A stretch of 64,000 nucleotides of DNA from Pseudopyrenochaeta lycopersici (Eukaryota; Ascomycota; Dothideomycetes; Pleosporales; Pseudopyrenochaetaceae), in the NCBI GenBank assembly GCA_003313425.1, contig NHZP01000054.1, forward strand, positions 124,001-188,000, given 5' to 3'. Under the pieces are notes generated by a model. The model saw nothing but the letters and a program-made list of their open reading frames with translations. It had not been told where the DNA came from and made no database searches. Position 1 is the stretch's first letter; each line of letters starts with the position of its first letter. Both the position numbers and the translations under genes were made by a program. Shown piece by piece: positions 11,111-22,633 of this stretch.

Positions 11111-11997
11111 CAGAGCACTTGGGTTTCAATTTTGGTGGGGCACGGACGCGCGGTGCGGCCTTTTTTTGCGCCCGCGTGCGTGGTTCCATCCGCCAAGACC
11201 CACCACTGGGCGTCAACCTCGAAGTAACGTCGTTCCGCATGCAAACACTAATCTTGTTGGAGGTCCTTGCTGTCCTCGGTCGTTCGATCACATGCTGGCA
11301 CGGCTGCGGCGATCACGGTATTGCCCCTACTGTCAGCAAGAGAAACCTTAGGAGTTTCTCGTCGCGCTTCCTTTGGCAGCTTGTACTCAGCGGCACGCCG
11401 CTGATTGGTGGGTCTCAGCATCAATGGGTCCCCAACAATGCGTCAGATGTTGTGCGTTCTAACGCTATTTCAGCTGTCAGTTGCCTGTGCGCCAGATGCC
11501 GTGCGTTCTGATGACCCAAGTCCAAGGATAAAGGTTAGATTAGGGTTTTTAGGTTAAGTGGTTTAAAACGCGGCGATCACCGTGGCTCGATGGGGTTGAC
11601 CGACTAAATAGACTTCTGGTGGCGGCGGCAGCACAGTCCAGTTTCTTTTTCTCGGCCTGACTGCTCGTCCCAGTTGATAGAAACATCCGCCGCGAATAGG
11701 GTAGTACTCCTGAACATTATATAGCACTGGTTAATACAATTGCTGGGTTAGAGGCATATGTTTTATCACTGCTCATGCTAGAATACTGATTTCGGTCTAT
11801 GCTCGTTCGACTCTTTTTAGTTTTCGAATTTCGACCTCGGAGATTTGTCGATAAGATGGTTGCCGTTGCTAACCCAGAAGAGAGCATGCAAGTGACATGT
11901 TTCCTTTAATACCTAATTTTTTTACTCCCTGCAAATTGCTGCCTTGCAACGGATACTGCTGGTACTGTATCATGTAGAAGGGGCAAGACTCGAAACA
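11111..11997. other. Intergenic
   Basis: GC-rich stretch next to the repeat array, then AT-rich promoter-like sequence before the SAT4-type gene. No gene is supported. Confidence 0.5.
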
Positions 11998-13316
11998 ATG
12001 GTTGACACCTCATCGTTCCCGAACCATGCTAATCGACTATCTAGTGAAGCATACCGCCGCCGCCTTGATGGCGTTGCCTGGACTACATACATTATCATGA
12101 TGCTCCTGGTCCCGTTAAAGATATTTTGTAGAAAGAAGTCTGGCGGATGGAGTAACGTTCGGCTGGATGACTACATGTCTATACTCGCTCTTTTCCCCGC
12201 CAATGGGGTTTTCTATGCGTGCATCATAGGTACGTCCTACCGTCATCTTTCTTGACAGCATATAATTTGTTGACGGCGGTAAAGGTATGCGCAAGTCGCT
12301 CGGGTTGCACATCACCGAGATCACGGACCCGAATCGGATCATCGACTTCTTGAAAATTCTTTACATTATTCAGATAATGTATGTATGTGCCATCTCGATA
12401 ACTAAGTTCTCTGTTCTGGCATTCTACTGGAGACTGTTTTCGGTCAGTGCCCGGATTACGATTTGGATTGTTACATTCATGGCAGTCTCGTGGCTCATTG
12501 CCTTGGTAATTCTACCCCTTTGGACTCATCTGCTACAAACACTCACAACTACAGGTTTTCCTCACCGTTTTCACCTGTCTTCCTGTACAAGCAGTATGGG
12601 ATATCACCATCGCCAACGCTAAATGCACCGCACTGCGGCCACTCTACGTCGGCGGCTCCGTACCCAATGTCATCCTGGATCTCATCATCGTCATGCTGCC
12701 GATTCCCTACGTCTGGCGCCTGCACGCCCCGGTTGCGCAACGTCTTCTACTCGCGGGTGTATTTGCGCTTGGCACCTTCATCGCCGTCGTCTCGCTCGTA
12801 CGCCTCATTGTCTTCATCCAGATCCCAATCAGCACCCAAGGCGACCTTACCTACAATTTCCGCGAGATCATCGTATGGTCTATCGTCGAGCTCAACATCG
12901 GCCTCACATGCGCTTGCCTGCCTAGCTTGAAACCTGCGTTTGGCATGATCGGTCTCGGCAAGCTCTTCTCCTTCACTTCCTCGCGGCCATCGAATGGGAA
13001 ATCGCATGGCCCGAGTAGCAACCTTCCGTCGCGGGGCATGGGCACGGTTGGCTCGCGTGCCACGAGGCCCCGGAAGAAGGGCGCTACTGGCGGTCTCTTC
13101 TCCACGCTAGCCGGCCTCACTAAGATTGATTCTGAGGAGGATGGATTCAAGATCATTGACAATGAGTCAGCACATGGGAAGCATAATGTGGATATTGAGA
13201 TGTCGAGGCTGAGTAATGATTCTTCGCAGAGGAATGCGCCATCGAATGGTGGGATCAGTGTGCAGAGAGACTGGAGCGTCTTCATAGACGAGAGCAGGGA
13301 CACCGGGAGGTACTGA
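11998..13316 (+). CDS. SAT4-type (fungal rhodopsin-like) integral membrane protein
   Basis: Exons 11998-12229, 12285-12505 and 12555-13316 give about 404 residues; introns are 55 and 49 bp. Hydrophobic helices follow in order: 'WTTYIIMMLLVPLKIF', 'ILALFPANGVFYACII', 'ILYIIQIMYVCAISITKFSV', 'IWIVTFMAVSWLIAL', 'VILDLIIVMLPIPYVW', 'LLLAGVFALGTFIAVVS' and 'VWSIVELNIGLTCACLPSLK'. This seven-helix pattern, with conserved 'KFSVLAFYWRLF' and 'LDLIIVMLPIP', is the SAT4/rhodopsin_dom family. A long Ser/Lys-rich cytosolic tail follows. Family members sit in fungal membranes and mostly lack assigned functions; some are proposed receptors related to Pth11-like proteins. No retinal-type function is implied. 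Confidence 0.9.
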
Positions 13317-13544
13317 AGCCTCAGCGGAGGGATTAAGTGGGTGTACCTTTCACCAGAGTAGCGCGTTGCGTTTATATTTTATCGCACTGCATGTGAATGT
13401 TAACCGTACAGTGAAAATGAGTCGGAAATGAGGCACAAATTTAAGGTAGATTATTGAGATCGTGTTTTGCGCGATACTGTGTGTTGTGTAGATTCTGTGT
13501 GTGTAAAGATTTGAGGAGAGGGTGCTTTTATATGCCCTCTTAGC
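13317..13544. other. Intergenic
   Basis: 3' flank of the SAT4-type gene; nothing recognisable. Confidence 0.4.
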
Positions 13545-14150
13545 ATAGTGTAGTGCCTTGCTAAGCATAGCTACCATTACAGCTCTGCTATATTCATCCA
13601 TCGCGAACATGAACGATCCAAACCCCTCATGTCCCTCACATGTCAAACTAAAGCACGTCTCTACAACCCTAAAAATTGCAGTGCTCATGTATGGAGCCAT
13701 TCGTTGTTTGACCATACGACAGCTGTATCACTAAAATATATCGAGCCTTTCCACCTTCGTACGCGCTTACAACGACGGCGTTCCGCCAGCGACGCTCAAC
13801 CCACTTGCCGAAGCGTAGGCGTCAATTTCCAGGGCCACCGCACTCCGTCTTATCTTATACCCCTCTTATGTCATCGTAATCCCCCTCAACGAGCTGAGAC
13901 TAGATATCGGCTGCTGCTTGGTCTAAGAATCAGCTTTGGTGGGCTCGAGACATGGCCACATAGTGGGCCGAATCAGGCCTTTCATTCGGTCAGTGGAGGG
14001 GAAAACAGTAGGTTTCGGAGCTTGAGGGCGAGGAAGCTATCGAGGTCATCATGCGTTGGGCCGCATTTCGAAGTGCGTAGGATAGCTATGTCGAAGCTGG
14101 TTCGATGCTGGAAACGCTCCCAATCCCAAGCTGGATTTAATCATATTTAA
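13545..14150 (+). repeat. Inverted repeat arm 1 (pairs with 17742-18395)
   Basis: About 600 bp matching the reverse complement of 17742-18395 with many substitutions, a large share of which look like transitions by eye. Shared blocks include 'GTAGTGCCTTG', 'CAGCTCTGCTAT', 'CTTACAACGACGGCGTTCC' and 'GAGGAAGCTATCGAGGTCAT'. The arm ends in repeated 'TTTAATCATA' units, which could be the tail of a retroelement. Predicted peptides from both arms align, but their composition is poor and no domain is visible, so I treat the arms as copies of an unclassified repeat. Confidence 0.75.
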
Positions 14151-14914
14151 TCATATGCTCTTGTATTTGCCTTGTAATCATATTTAATTATATGCCTTGT
14201 ATTTGCCTCTGGAACTATTGCGACCCAGAATGTATTGAGAACCTGGTTTTCACATGCCGAACTCACAATAGACCCAGCCAACCTTGAAGCTATTCTCTGC
14301 ACCAAGTACAAAGGTGCAACGAGCGTCTCTGTTCACTCTAGCTACTTTCAAGGGAGGCAGTGCTTGGTTGCGAAAATGCCCTCCTTTCTGTTTTGCTCCC
14401 TCATCTTCTGGTCAAGTTTTTCTGGGAGGGATACAACAGCATGTCTTCTCTCTTCAATTCCGCAAGCAGGGATGTGATTCAGAAATATCAAAGTCTTCAA
14501 AAGTCATTGTATCCTTTCTCTCAACCTGGAAGTATCTTCTACTCTTGTTTCGATATTGAGTTATACTACATAGTAGGCTCAGCCCGCCCTAACGACGCCA
14601 GCAACCATGGAGCCAGCTCCATAAGAGGCTCAGCAATATCCAAGGTCACGTGATGGTTCAACAGAAACGGGATCCGCAAACAATTGGCGTCATTAGGGAG
14701 TAATCTACTATAAGAGCAAACGGATGACGTCAGGGGTGGAGAAGAATACAGGTTCAAGGCAGCGGTAATTGTGCATAAAGAGATTTGTCCGCCCGCAGAC
14801 TTTCACACGCCCGCAAACCACTTCCATCAAGCACAAAGCAACCGGAAACCTCAAGTCAAACTCAACTACACTTCAAATCAATCCTCAGTTCTCAAGTAAT
14901 ATTAGACCGGCACA
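14151..14914. other. Intergenic, promoter side of the Con-10 gene
   Basis: No gene seen. The final 100 bases before the Con-10 start are A/C-rich, as in many fungal leaders. Confidence 0.4.
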
Positions 14915-15204
14915 ATGACAGGCACTGATAACACCAATCCCGGCAATTTCGCTAACCGCCCGAAGGAGGAAGTTCGTGAGATCGCTGCGAAGGGTGGTCA
15001 TGCTAGCGGCGGTGGTGGAACAACTGCTAGTTCCACAAGTGCTGGCAATAATCCCAACGTGCGTAGATCATTTGGTTTTGTCATTTCCCACTAACCGCGA
15101 CTTAGACGGGCAACGTCTCTAACGAAGGACGCAATCCAGACGGTTCATTTGCAAAGGGCAGCGAGGCCGCGAAAGAAGCTGGTGCTAAGGGCGGATCTAA
15201 GTGA
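14915..15204 (+). CDS. Con-10-like conidiation/stress protein
   Basis: Exons 14915-15058 and 15106-15204, separated by a 47-bp intron with a CTAAC branch site, give 80 residues. The protein starts 'MTGTDNTNPGNFANRPKEE' and contains two KGG-type units: 'IAAKGGHASGGG' and 'NPDGSFAKGSEAAKEAGAKG'. These are the hallmarks of the Con-10 / KGG stress-protein family, small hydrophilic, probably disordered proteins. They are induced during conidiation, light response or stress in Neurospora and Aspergillus. Length is close to the family norm. The second unit ends early (KGGSK) rather than with the usual SHGG tail. Confidence 0.95.
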
Positions 15205-15548
15205 GAAACATATTGAACGACCAGTATGACTGATAGATGAAATGGGAGTAACCGGCTCTCTCGAAACAGGACGCGCAACCGCTGCAAAGGCATCGGATTG
15301 CTAGAAGAGCATTGGGGAACGAAACGATGAATATGTTGTATATATATTGAAATTTAAGGTAATTATGAATTATATTTTTTTGAGCTGTGAGCTGACCCAT
15401 GGCTATCCATACGGTCGTTGCCGTCGTAAATTTTCAGTGTGGCCGTCAGTTGCAGAACGGATGTCCCAAGAAACATAGCTGGCGAGAAGCACGAGGAGCA
15501 GGAAGCGTCTTTGAACAGCGCCTTGTGTATTGCAGTGATGCTGTTAAT
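15205..15548. other. Intergenic
   Basis: 3' flank of the Con-10 gene and of the MULE remnant; no gene seen. Confidence 0.4.
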
Positions 15549-16740
15549 TCAACAACCAATAGGACAAGGTGAATGGGGACTTGGATTACTAGTGCAACAC
15601 ACATTCAATGCAGTCGATCTAGAAATCCAAGTAAGAATCCAGTCGCGCAAACAATCGCTCCTTCGTTTCATTCTCTTCTTAACTGGACGACCTCGGGCGG
15701 TACCGATAACAGGTGGCTTTGTAAACCCATCAGGTTCGAGATCATCTAGTAGAACCGGCAATAGGGAGCACTTGTACTGCTCACGATACTCAGAAATCTC
15801 GTAGAATTTGGCGATATAATCCTCGGGTTTAATATTGAAGAATCGACACACAGCAATTGCATGTCTACAAGGAATTTTATGATCTTGAAAAGCGAGACAA
15901 GAACATTTCTGAGCTTTAAGCTGAACAAGACGAGTATTCCGGTCTCCTGGATTTGCTCGGTATACAATAGCTACCAAGTTCTCGCGCTCCTGAGGAGTTA
16001 CAAGATACTGGTCGCTATCCCCAAGCTCTTTCTGGAAATATGCAAAGGCATAGTTAGTGTACTTTATATCTTTCTGGGGCTTATGACGTCTTTCGTAGAA
16101 CTTTGACATCATGTATGTCCATAGATGGTGGAGTGAATGGAGTATTGGTAGGTTACGAGCCTCCATCCATGCGCTGTTTACTGACTCGGAGATGTTGGAA
16201 CATGTTTGCCCAAACCGTGGGAAGTCGACCAGTGGTGCGTATGATGTTGCGTAATGCTCTCTATCGATATGATCGAGGTAGTGACGCGCGGGAGCTGACA
16301 GAGACTCAATTTGGTCAAGACAAGCTTTAAACTTCGCCTTAGTGTCGACTAGGCAAGCAGCTCGGAATATCCTCTCAACTTTCTTTCCGTATTCGTTTCC
16401 GACGTTCTCCGCAAGATGTTGTATGCAGCAATAATAGAAAGCTTTGGGGAATACCTCCGAGATAGCTAGAATTAGACCCTTTGCCCGGTCGCTAACGATT
16501 GTAAGATATTCAAAATTGGTACGTTCTTGCTCAGTCGTCTCAAGGTTGTCCAGAAAATATTCCCTAAAACCATGGAGAAAGTTGAGCCACGATTCTTTAG
16601 ACTCGCTTCTGGCGAACCCCCACATTAATGGCAGGATCTCCTCATTAGAGTCAAGCATTGTTATAACAAGAAGAACTAGGTTGTTGTCCGATTTCATATG
16701 GGCACCATCAACACAAATGAACTTCCGGGAGTGCCAAAAC
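15549..16740 (-). mobile_element. MULE-type transposase, N-terminally truncated
   Basis: C-terminal part of a Mutator-like (MULE/FAR1) transposase on the minus strand. Visible features are the first catalytic Asp context 'FICVDGAHMKSDNN', the second 'YLTIVSDRAKGLILAI' followed by 'YYCCIQHLAENVG', and a SWIM zinc finger 'CSCLAFQDHKIPCRHAIAV' (CxC…CxH). It ends in a basic 'RGRPVKKRMKRR' tail. The N-terminal DNA-binding part is missing: upstream the frame runs directly into a LINE RNase H. I did not find MULE terminal repeats or a 9-bp duplication. Probably immobile. Confidence 0.9.
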
Positions 16741-17615
16741 TCTCCGCACTGGCATCGCGGGCTGGTGACCCCTGGCACTCTCCGGCTGAAGAGGAAGTCA
16801 TTGAGCCCAATTTTCTCCGTCCGCAGCTGCACCAGCAGGGCGCTCTCTCGCTTGCTAAGGCCCTCATGGAGCTGGAGCACCTTCTTGGTAGGCCGTGGTG
16901 TGTGTCTATAGGTCGCTCTGCCCTTGGTCTCTGCTCTCCACTTGGCTGTCCACGCTCGCTCCGTCTGTGTCTTGCACCACTTCCTAAGTGTGGACTTGAG
17001 TGGGTATAACTTTGGAGGTGCTTCTGCTGGTGGACGTCTACGGCCGTTTTCTCTCCACCCTGTGGCCTCCTTAGCGGCCTTGTCTGCGGCTTCGTTTCCC
17101 GGGATTCCGACGTGGGCCGGTATCCACCGGACTGTCACTGGCCGTCCCCTGTCATGGAGCTCCTGGACTTGTCTCGCGATCTCCTCAAGGATGTAGGCTC
17201 CGGACCTTCCTTCCGCTTTAGCTATGGACCAAATAGCCGCCTGGTTGTCTGTGTAGATGGCGATGTCTCGGCGCCCGCCGCCTTGATCGACGTACTCTTG
17301 TGCTATCTGCAGCGCTAGGCTTATCCCTTGCAGCTCGGCCGCATATACTGTTGAGATGGTATTTGGTCCCATGTGCGCAGCGCGGGTCTGTTGAGTGAGT
17401 GGGCATACCACTGCGGCGCCTGTCTCGTCGTCTATGCCGCTACCGTCCGTGTAGATGCTGAGGCACCGGCCCGTGTCGTTCGTCCTGTCGTGTCGCTGTC
17501 TTGCTTTCTCGGCATTGTGTTCTATGTGCGTCGCTGGGCCTTGTCTCCATGGCGGGGTCATGAAGGGTGGGGTCGGCTCCTGGGTGTCGAAGCCCTGGCT
17601 TCGTCGGCTCTTCAT
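16741..17615 (-). mobile_element. Tad/I-like LINE fragment: RNase H and zinc-knuckle end
   Basis: The 5' part of the same open frame encodes the RNase H domain of a non-LTR retrotransposon. Its residues include 'LSIYTDGSGI' (Asp), 'YAAELQGISLAL' (Glu), 'IYTDNQAAIW' (Asp) and 'WIPAHVGIPGNEAADKAAK' (His/Asp). A C-terminal stretch with 'LNDFLFSRRVPG…CQCGE' follows, the start of the CCHC-like end seen in fungal Tad ORF2. The catalytic set is intact here. The 607 bp at 16876-17482 recur almost unchanged at 33079-33685. Reverse transcriptase and endonuclease are absent, so this is a fragment. Confidence 0.9.
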
Positions 17616-17741
17616 GTCATCGTAGATCTTCTGCCAGGAGTTGGGGTGGATTCATGCGCGATCGCCACGCAGACCAGTACTTTCGTTAAACTCCTCCAAT
17701 CAGAGCAATTCTTGTCAAAGCTGACATAACATTGCCCGTTT

Positions 17742-18395
17742 ATGATTAAATCCGGCTTGGGATTAGGATTGGGAGCAGTGCCAAGACCCGCACGGCCACG
17801 ACGCTTGTCAGTCAGCCAACGTGTTTGCAGCGTTCGAAGCAGTCGACACGGCTATCCTACGCACATTGAGATGCGGTCCAACGCACGATGACCTCGATAG
17901 CTTCCTCGCCCTCCCCGAAACCCACTGTTGTTCCCTCCGCTGACCGAACGAAAGACCTAATTAGGCTCACCATGTGCCCATGTCTCAAGCCCACTCGAGC
18001 CGATTCCTAGACCAAGCAGCAGCCGAGATCTAATCACAGCTCGTTGAGGGGGAATACGATGACACAAGAGGGGTATAAGATGAGACGGAGTGCCGTGGCC
18101 CTGGAAATTGGCGCCTACGCTTCGGCAAGTGGGTTGAGCGTCGCTGGTGGAACGCCGTCGTTGTAAGCGCATACGAAGGTGGAAGGGCTTGATATGTTTT
18201 GGTGATACAGCTATCGTATGGTCAAACAATAAACAGCTCCCTATGTGAGCACTGCAATCTTTAGGGTTGTAGAGATGTGCTTTAGTTTGACATGTAAGGG
18301 ACACAAGCGGTTTAGATTGTTCATGTCGCGATGGATAAGGATAGCAGAGCTGTGATGGTAGCAATGCTTGGCAAGGCACTACACTATCTAGGGCT
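17742..18395 (-). repeat. Inverted repeat arm 2 (pairs with 13545-14150)
   Basis: Reverse-complement partner of 13545-14150. Together the arms bracket a 3.6-kb interval holding the Con-10 gene and the LINE/MULE chimera. This arm is slightly longer, with extra sequence near 17780-17860. Confidence 0.75.
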
Positions 18396-19996
18396 GCATG
18401 CCGTTCTCTGTCAGCGGAAACGATCGTTATATCTCTTCCCAACGCCACCCATTCTAGACGTTCACGGCAAGGTCATGGCTGGTGCGGGTCGGCCGTCCTC
18501 CTTAGCAGCGGTGGCAACTCAAAGTACCATTCTCACATAGGCTACACCTCATGATGACTGGTAAGCAAACTGCTGTGCCTTGGCTATGCACGCGGAGAAG
18601 CTCGACCCTTGCAGGTGCGTGGGGCACCTTCGTACGGAAAGCTTCGCATACAGCGAAGGAGCTAAGACCGCACCAGGATTTCCGTTTGAATATGAAGCTG
18701 TAAACCGGCTCTGTAAATACTGGTTCAGAGTGGTGTTGTTGGAATTTTGGAAGGCGGAAGGGTAACCTATTGGTGGCAGCGTGCACGCCGCCACGGTGGG
18801 CTGGGAGGAGGGGGGCTGAGCCCGTTCAACCCTTTCGCGTGCACTGCCTCGAAATGCTGCTTCGCAGCCTGGCCCCAGCCACCATCATACCTCAACTGCT
18901 TCTGTTTCCCCCACAGTCCGTAACCGCCTGTCTTAGTCGGTTCTAAACAGCACTTTGCCCCGAATCGTTTGCGTTCTCTTGCCGTCCCATCCCAGAACCA
19001 ATGTAACAGCGATGCGACTTCTTCACTTCGATCGTTCTGAAAGACTCGTCTCGGCTGCGCTGAATCGATCGAACACAATGCGGCCATTGATCCTGTCAAG
19101 CTTAGAATGGCAAGAACCATCCTTTACCACCAGTACCAGCAGAAATGCAACGAACTCAAAGGAGACTCCCACCTATCGAGCCAACTTTCTACACACACTG
19201 ACTTTCACTTACTTTACAGGATTGGCCCCCGCATGTTCAATACAGCAGACTGCTTCCCCAATATCTCGCCCATTGTCGCTTTCACAGGCCCCATAATTGG
19301 CGAATTAGAGGAGTAAGGAGAGTATCATTCGGCATGCTTGAGAACTATGGTATACAAACCCGTAGACATAACCAGTTACTGCCAGTTTGGCATCGTGATC
19401 TCGTCTATACTATCATATGCACCTTGCCAGCATCTTGAGATTATTTTTCCAATCTCACAAATCGATTATGCTCGGGAGACGGATAGCGTTTCCCTTGAAG
19501 GTTGAGGGAAGACGTGAATGAATTTGGCTCAGCTGCCTGTTTCAGTCCGTTACTCTTGGCATAGGGCTCGGAGCTGCGCGGCGTCATGAGACCGATTTTG
19601 AACCTGCGTCCTATTGGCTTGGCACCATCAGACTTCGCGATCCAAGTTCGTATATCGGATCGCCTTTGGGTGTAGGCGACACAGTCTGGCACATCTGTCA
19701 CCAGCATTTCGACGCATCATTACTCACGCATCTTAGCAGTGATTGAGCCTACTCTTCCTGATACACGCAGTTAACTGGAACGCCCGTTAGCTACACCTTC
19801 GACGTACGCAGCTGAACTATGCCACCAACCAGCACGCTGTCGCGCATGCAGGGGCAGAGGGAGGAGCGTAAACTACAAAGGAGGGCGAGCCGATCATTAC
19901 GCTCAGTCACGGCATGGAATCGCATCGCAAAGGTTCGTGTCTGACCGGGGCGATAAGTCCAACAGCTTTCAGCGATACACTGGGCAGACGTTTATA
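18396..19996. other. Intergenic, possible small ORF at 19441-19707 (-)
   Basis: Mostly without recognisable genes. An 88-residue minus ORF (19707-19441, starting MLVTDVPDCVAYTQRRSD) has fairly natural composition but no domain, splice signals or neighbour support. I leave it as a possibility only. Confidence 0.35.
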
Positions 19997-21319
19997 TTAA
20001 TTCAGAGGTTGTGTGCTCGCTTTCAGGCCCCGGGCGGCCGTCTTCCCTCCATCCGATGGCGACTTGCACCGCACACATATCACGAATCCGCAATCCGTGC
20101 AAAAGGACGGCCCTTTCGCAGGTATCCCACAAGATTGGCAGGTTTTGCGTACCTTACACCGCCACAGACCTGAAGGGTGGTTGCAGTCGGCCTTTGGTAG
20201 CATAGTTGGCTTAGTTGACACTCGACTTCTCTGATCGGCCTCTTTTCTCATCCTAGACCAAGCCTCCCTTGCAGCATCTTTTGTCTTTGACCGAGCCTTC
20301 TCAATTCTTGACTCCTCCTTAACTGCATTCTGTGCAGCAGTATGTTTTCCAGCCGTTTCCTTTTCATATACTTGGTTTGCGTTCTGAGCGTCTCTCCTTC
20401 CTGCCATCTCTTCCCGTTTCCGAGATTTCGCCTTGACTATTCTCTGTTCTGCCACGATTCTTTTCTTCTTGTTGTCACGATCTCGCCCTCGTTTCGCCCG
20501 TTCGATAGCAAGTTGCGTTTCTTTCTTCTCCTCTGCCCACGCTGCCTCTTCGCGTCTTTCCTTCGACATACGCCACATTTCCAATAGCTTTTGATCTTGC
20601 AACGATATCTCATACGCTTCAACTGCCGCACCTTTCTCTGATAGCAATTTGGCGAGAGGGTTAGAGCGTTTTTTCCCTATAGACACAGGGCACTTCCCGT
20701 TTGCATCTTGGGCCGTAGGGTCTGCATTGTTTGACAAGAGAAACATCACCACCCGTGCTTGCTCTAGCGGGTTTCGGCATTGCATTGTGACGGCATAGTG
20801 TAATGGCGTTTGAAGCAACTCGTCGCGGGCACTCACATCCATACCTTGATCGATCAATATATTCAGAGCAGATGTAAGTCCCATTGCGGCCGCCATGTGG
20901 GCATTTGTGCAGCTGCGCAATTGAGGAGGATAGGGCGACGAAGAGATGGCGCCATGTTTGATTAGGAGTCTTGCGACAGAATCGGATCCGTAGCATAGAG
21001 CAATTTGAAGCGGCGTCAAGGAAATCGGCGTATAACCGAAGCCTAAATGCCTCAGCGGACGTGGTATTGCCACCACTTTCAATGCTTCAATATCTGCGCC
21101 TTCAGTGAGAGATAACCAAGCGGTTCGCCTTAATCCATGTTGTGCAGCCCATATCAATGCCGAACCTCTAGTTTTACGGACATCCAGGGAGTATAAGTAA
21201 TTATTAAGATGCCAATATAGCTGATTATTCGTTTGGGCCAAGGCATTGATATAAGGGAGACGCTCTAGTAGTTCGCTTATGAAGAGGAGTAACTCGTGAG
21301 GAAGATTGGGAAGGGGCAT
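19997..21319 (-). CDS. F-box / ankyrin-repeat protein with coiled coil and C-terminal zinc-binding motif
   Basis: Single exon. I prefer the Met at 21319 (440 residues), because 'MPLPNLPHELLLFISELLER' is a typical fungal F-box start; the frame extends 62 residues upstream. The F-box is followed by ankyrin repeats, with 'TPLQIALCYGSDSVARLLIK', 'NAHMAAAMGLTSALNILIDQ' and 'TPLHYAVTMQCRNPLEQARV' helices. A long Arg/Lys/Glu coiled coil (about residues 250-370) comes next, then a Cys-rich end with CxxC pairs (CQSCGIPAKG…CTDCGFVICVRCK). The F-box suggests an SCF ubiquitin-ligase adaptor; the ankyrins and zinc motif probably bind the substrate. The substrate is unknown. Confidence 0.85.
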   Translation of the reverse strand: MPLPNLPHELLLFISELLERLPYINALAQTNNQLYWHLNNYLYSLDVRKTRGSALIWAAQHGLRRTAWLSLTEGADIEALKVVAIPRPLRHLGFGYTPISLTPLQIALCYGSDSVARLLIKHGAISSSPYPPQLRSCTNAHMAAAMGLTSALNILIDQGMDVSARDELLQTPLHYAVTMQCRNPLEQARVVMFLLSNNADPTAQDANGKCPVSIGKKRSNPLAKLLSEKGAAVEAYEISLQDQKLLEMWRMSKERREEAAWAEEKKETQLAIERAKRGRDRDNKKKRIVAEQRIVKAKSRKREEMAGRRDAQNANQVYEKETAGKHTAAQNAVKEESRIEKARSKTKDAAREAWSRMRKEADQRSRVSTKPTMLPKADCNHPSGLWRCKVRKTCQSCGIPAKGPSFCTDCGFVICVRCKSPSDGGKTAARGLKASTQPLN

Positions 21320-21938
21320 CTCTGAAGCATCAGCAAAGGCTTGTCCGTGTGCACAGCACCGCTTACTAGATTTTAGTAGGACGGCAAATATCCTATGCTC
21401 CGTGAGATCAAAACCTTTTACAAAGCGCGGCACCGGTGGCATCTGCTCTACAAACAATAGACCGTTAGTATGTTGGGTGCAAGAACTTTGCTTCGAACCC
21501 CGCACTGAAGGAGCCGTGTCTAGATTTTAGGTGCCAGGATTCGATTGCTGCATATAGCGGGGCGGTTCTTCGGCCAGAGAAAGCTGCACGGGTGCGACAA
21601 CAGCCGCTGCCAGCGTCGTAGCTGCCGTAACCTTCCCTGCTGTACGTGCGTACATCACTCTGGAAGATAACACATCATCCGGTGGCTCAGGACGTGATCT
21701 CGACGAATTAGTGGTGGACAGTAAGTCCTCTAGGTTCTTATTCGACTTGCAGAGAGAGGGCTCTGTGAACAGGAGGTAACTGACATGGTGATAGCGACAC
21801 ATAACCAACGTCTGTGGCAATCTCCACTGTCTAGTCAAGCCGGTGCAGAACCCCACAGCTATCTACTGCTATCCGGGGTACTACCAGATGATGACACTTT
21901 CATCCAGGAATGGGAGCATGTATGGGGAGGTGGAAAAA

Positions 21939-22465
21939 TCATTGTTTGATGTTAGACACTAGCGGAGAGAATGAGACGTAGTCCGGCGTAACGTAGTGGA
22001 CACCTGGCAAGATTATATACAAGCCTAATTCTAACTTGATCCTCTCGTGATCGCTGTCGCCTACTTTCCAAACTTCCATTTCATTTCCACTAATCCTTTC
22101 GGGACTGACCCAAGGTAAGACAATATGCAGTTCGTGTGGTCCGGTTTTGATAGAGCCAGATGATCGAAGGAGTACCCTTAGCTCGGTGCGCGGGATCTGC
22201 AATTGTACGCCTTTCGCTGCGCCTTTCAGTGCGGCGTTGATATTTGGGCCCTCAGACATGTTAACAGAAGCCTAAGGAACAGCTGCCTTGAACGAACCAT
22301 TCGGAAGATCTCTTGCCTCAATTCTTGTAATTTCTCAGCTGGTGCTTCATTTTGATATATGATCACTTGTCCCTGCTCGATGAAAAGACGGCGATCGCCG
22401 GGAATTACAGCAGCGACGATTTCGGCGAGGCGCTCCGTCGGAGGCACAAACACGTGCAATGGCAT
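21939..22465 (-). CDS. Hypothetical protein, probably two exons
   Basis: Two overlapping minus ORFs (22465-22226 and 22259-21939) look coding: 'LAEIVAAVIPGDRRLFIEQG' then 'IPRTELRVLLRSSGSIKTGP' and 'HELHIVLPWVSPERISGNEM'. They may be joined by an intron opening with GTTCGT near 22302 and ending at ATTGCAG near 22197, which keeps frame; this is my guess. No domain recognised. Confidence 0.45.
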
Positions 22466-22633
22466 TGGACAAATTTTGGTGAAGAGAGAGTCGGAAAAAT
22501 ACTAGAGCACAGCTTCACTTTATGACAACAGGTGTAGACAGGAAAGGACTAGTTTGATTACATCATCGCTATCACATGTTAGGTTTTGCCAAGGCTATCG
22601 TGGCACCAATGCAATGGAAAGCACCACCCGTAC

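Noticed and set aside
17373..17729. Plus-strand ORF opposite the LINE RNase H
   Set aside because: Antisense shadow of the conserved RNase H frame.
20342..20587. Leu/Phe/Ser-rich plus ORF
   Set aside because: Shadow of the Arg/Lys/Glu coiled coil of the F-box/ankyrin gene.
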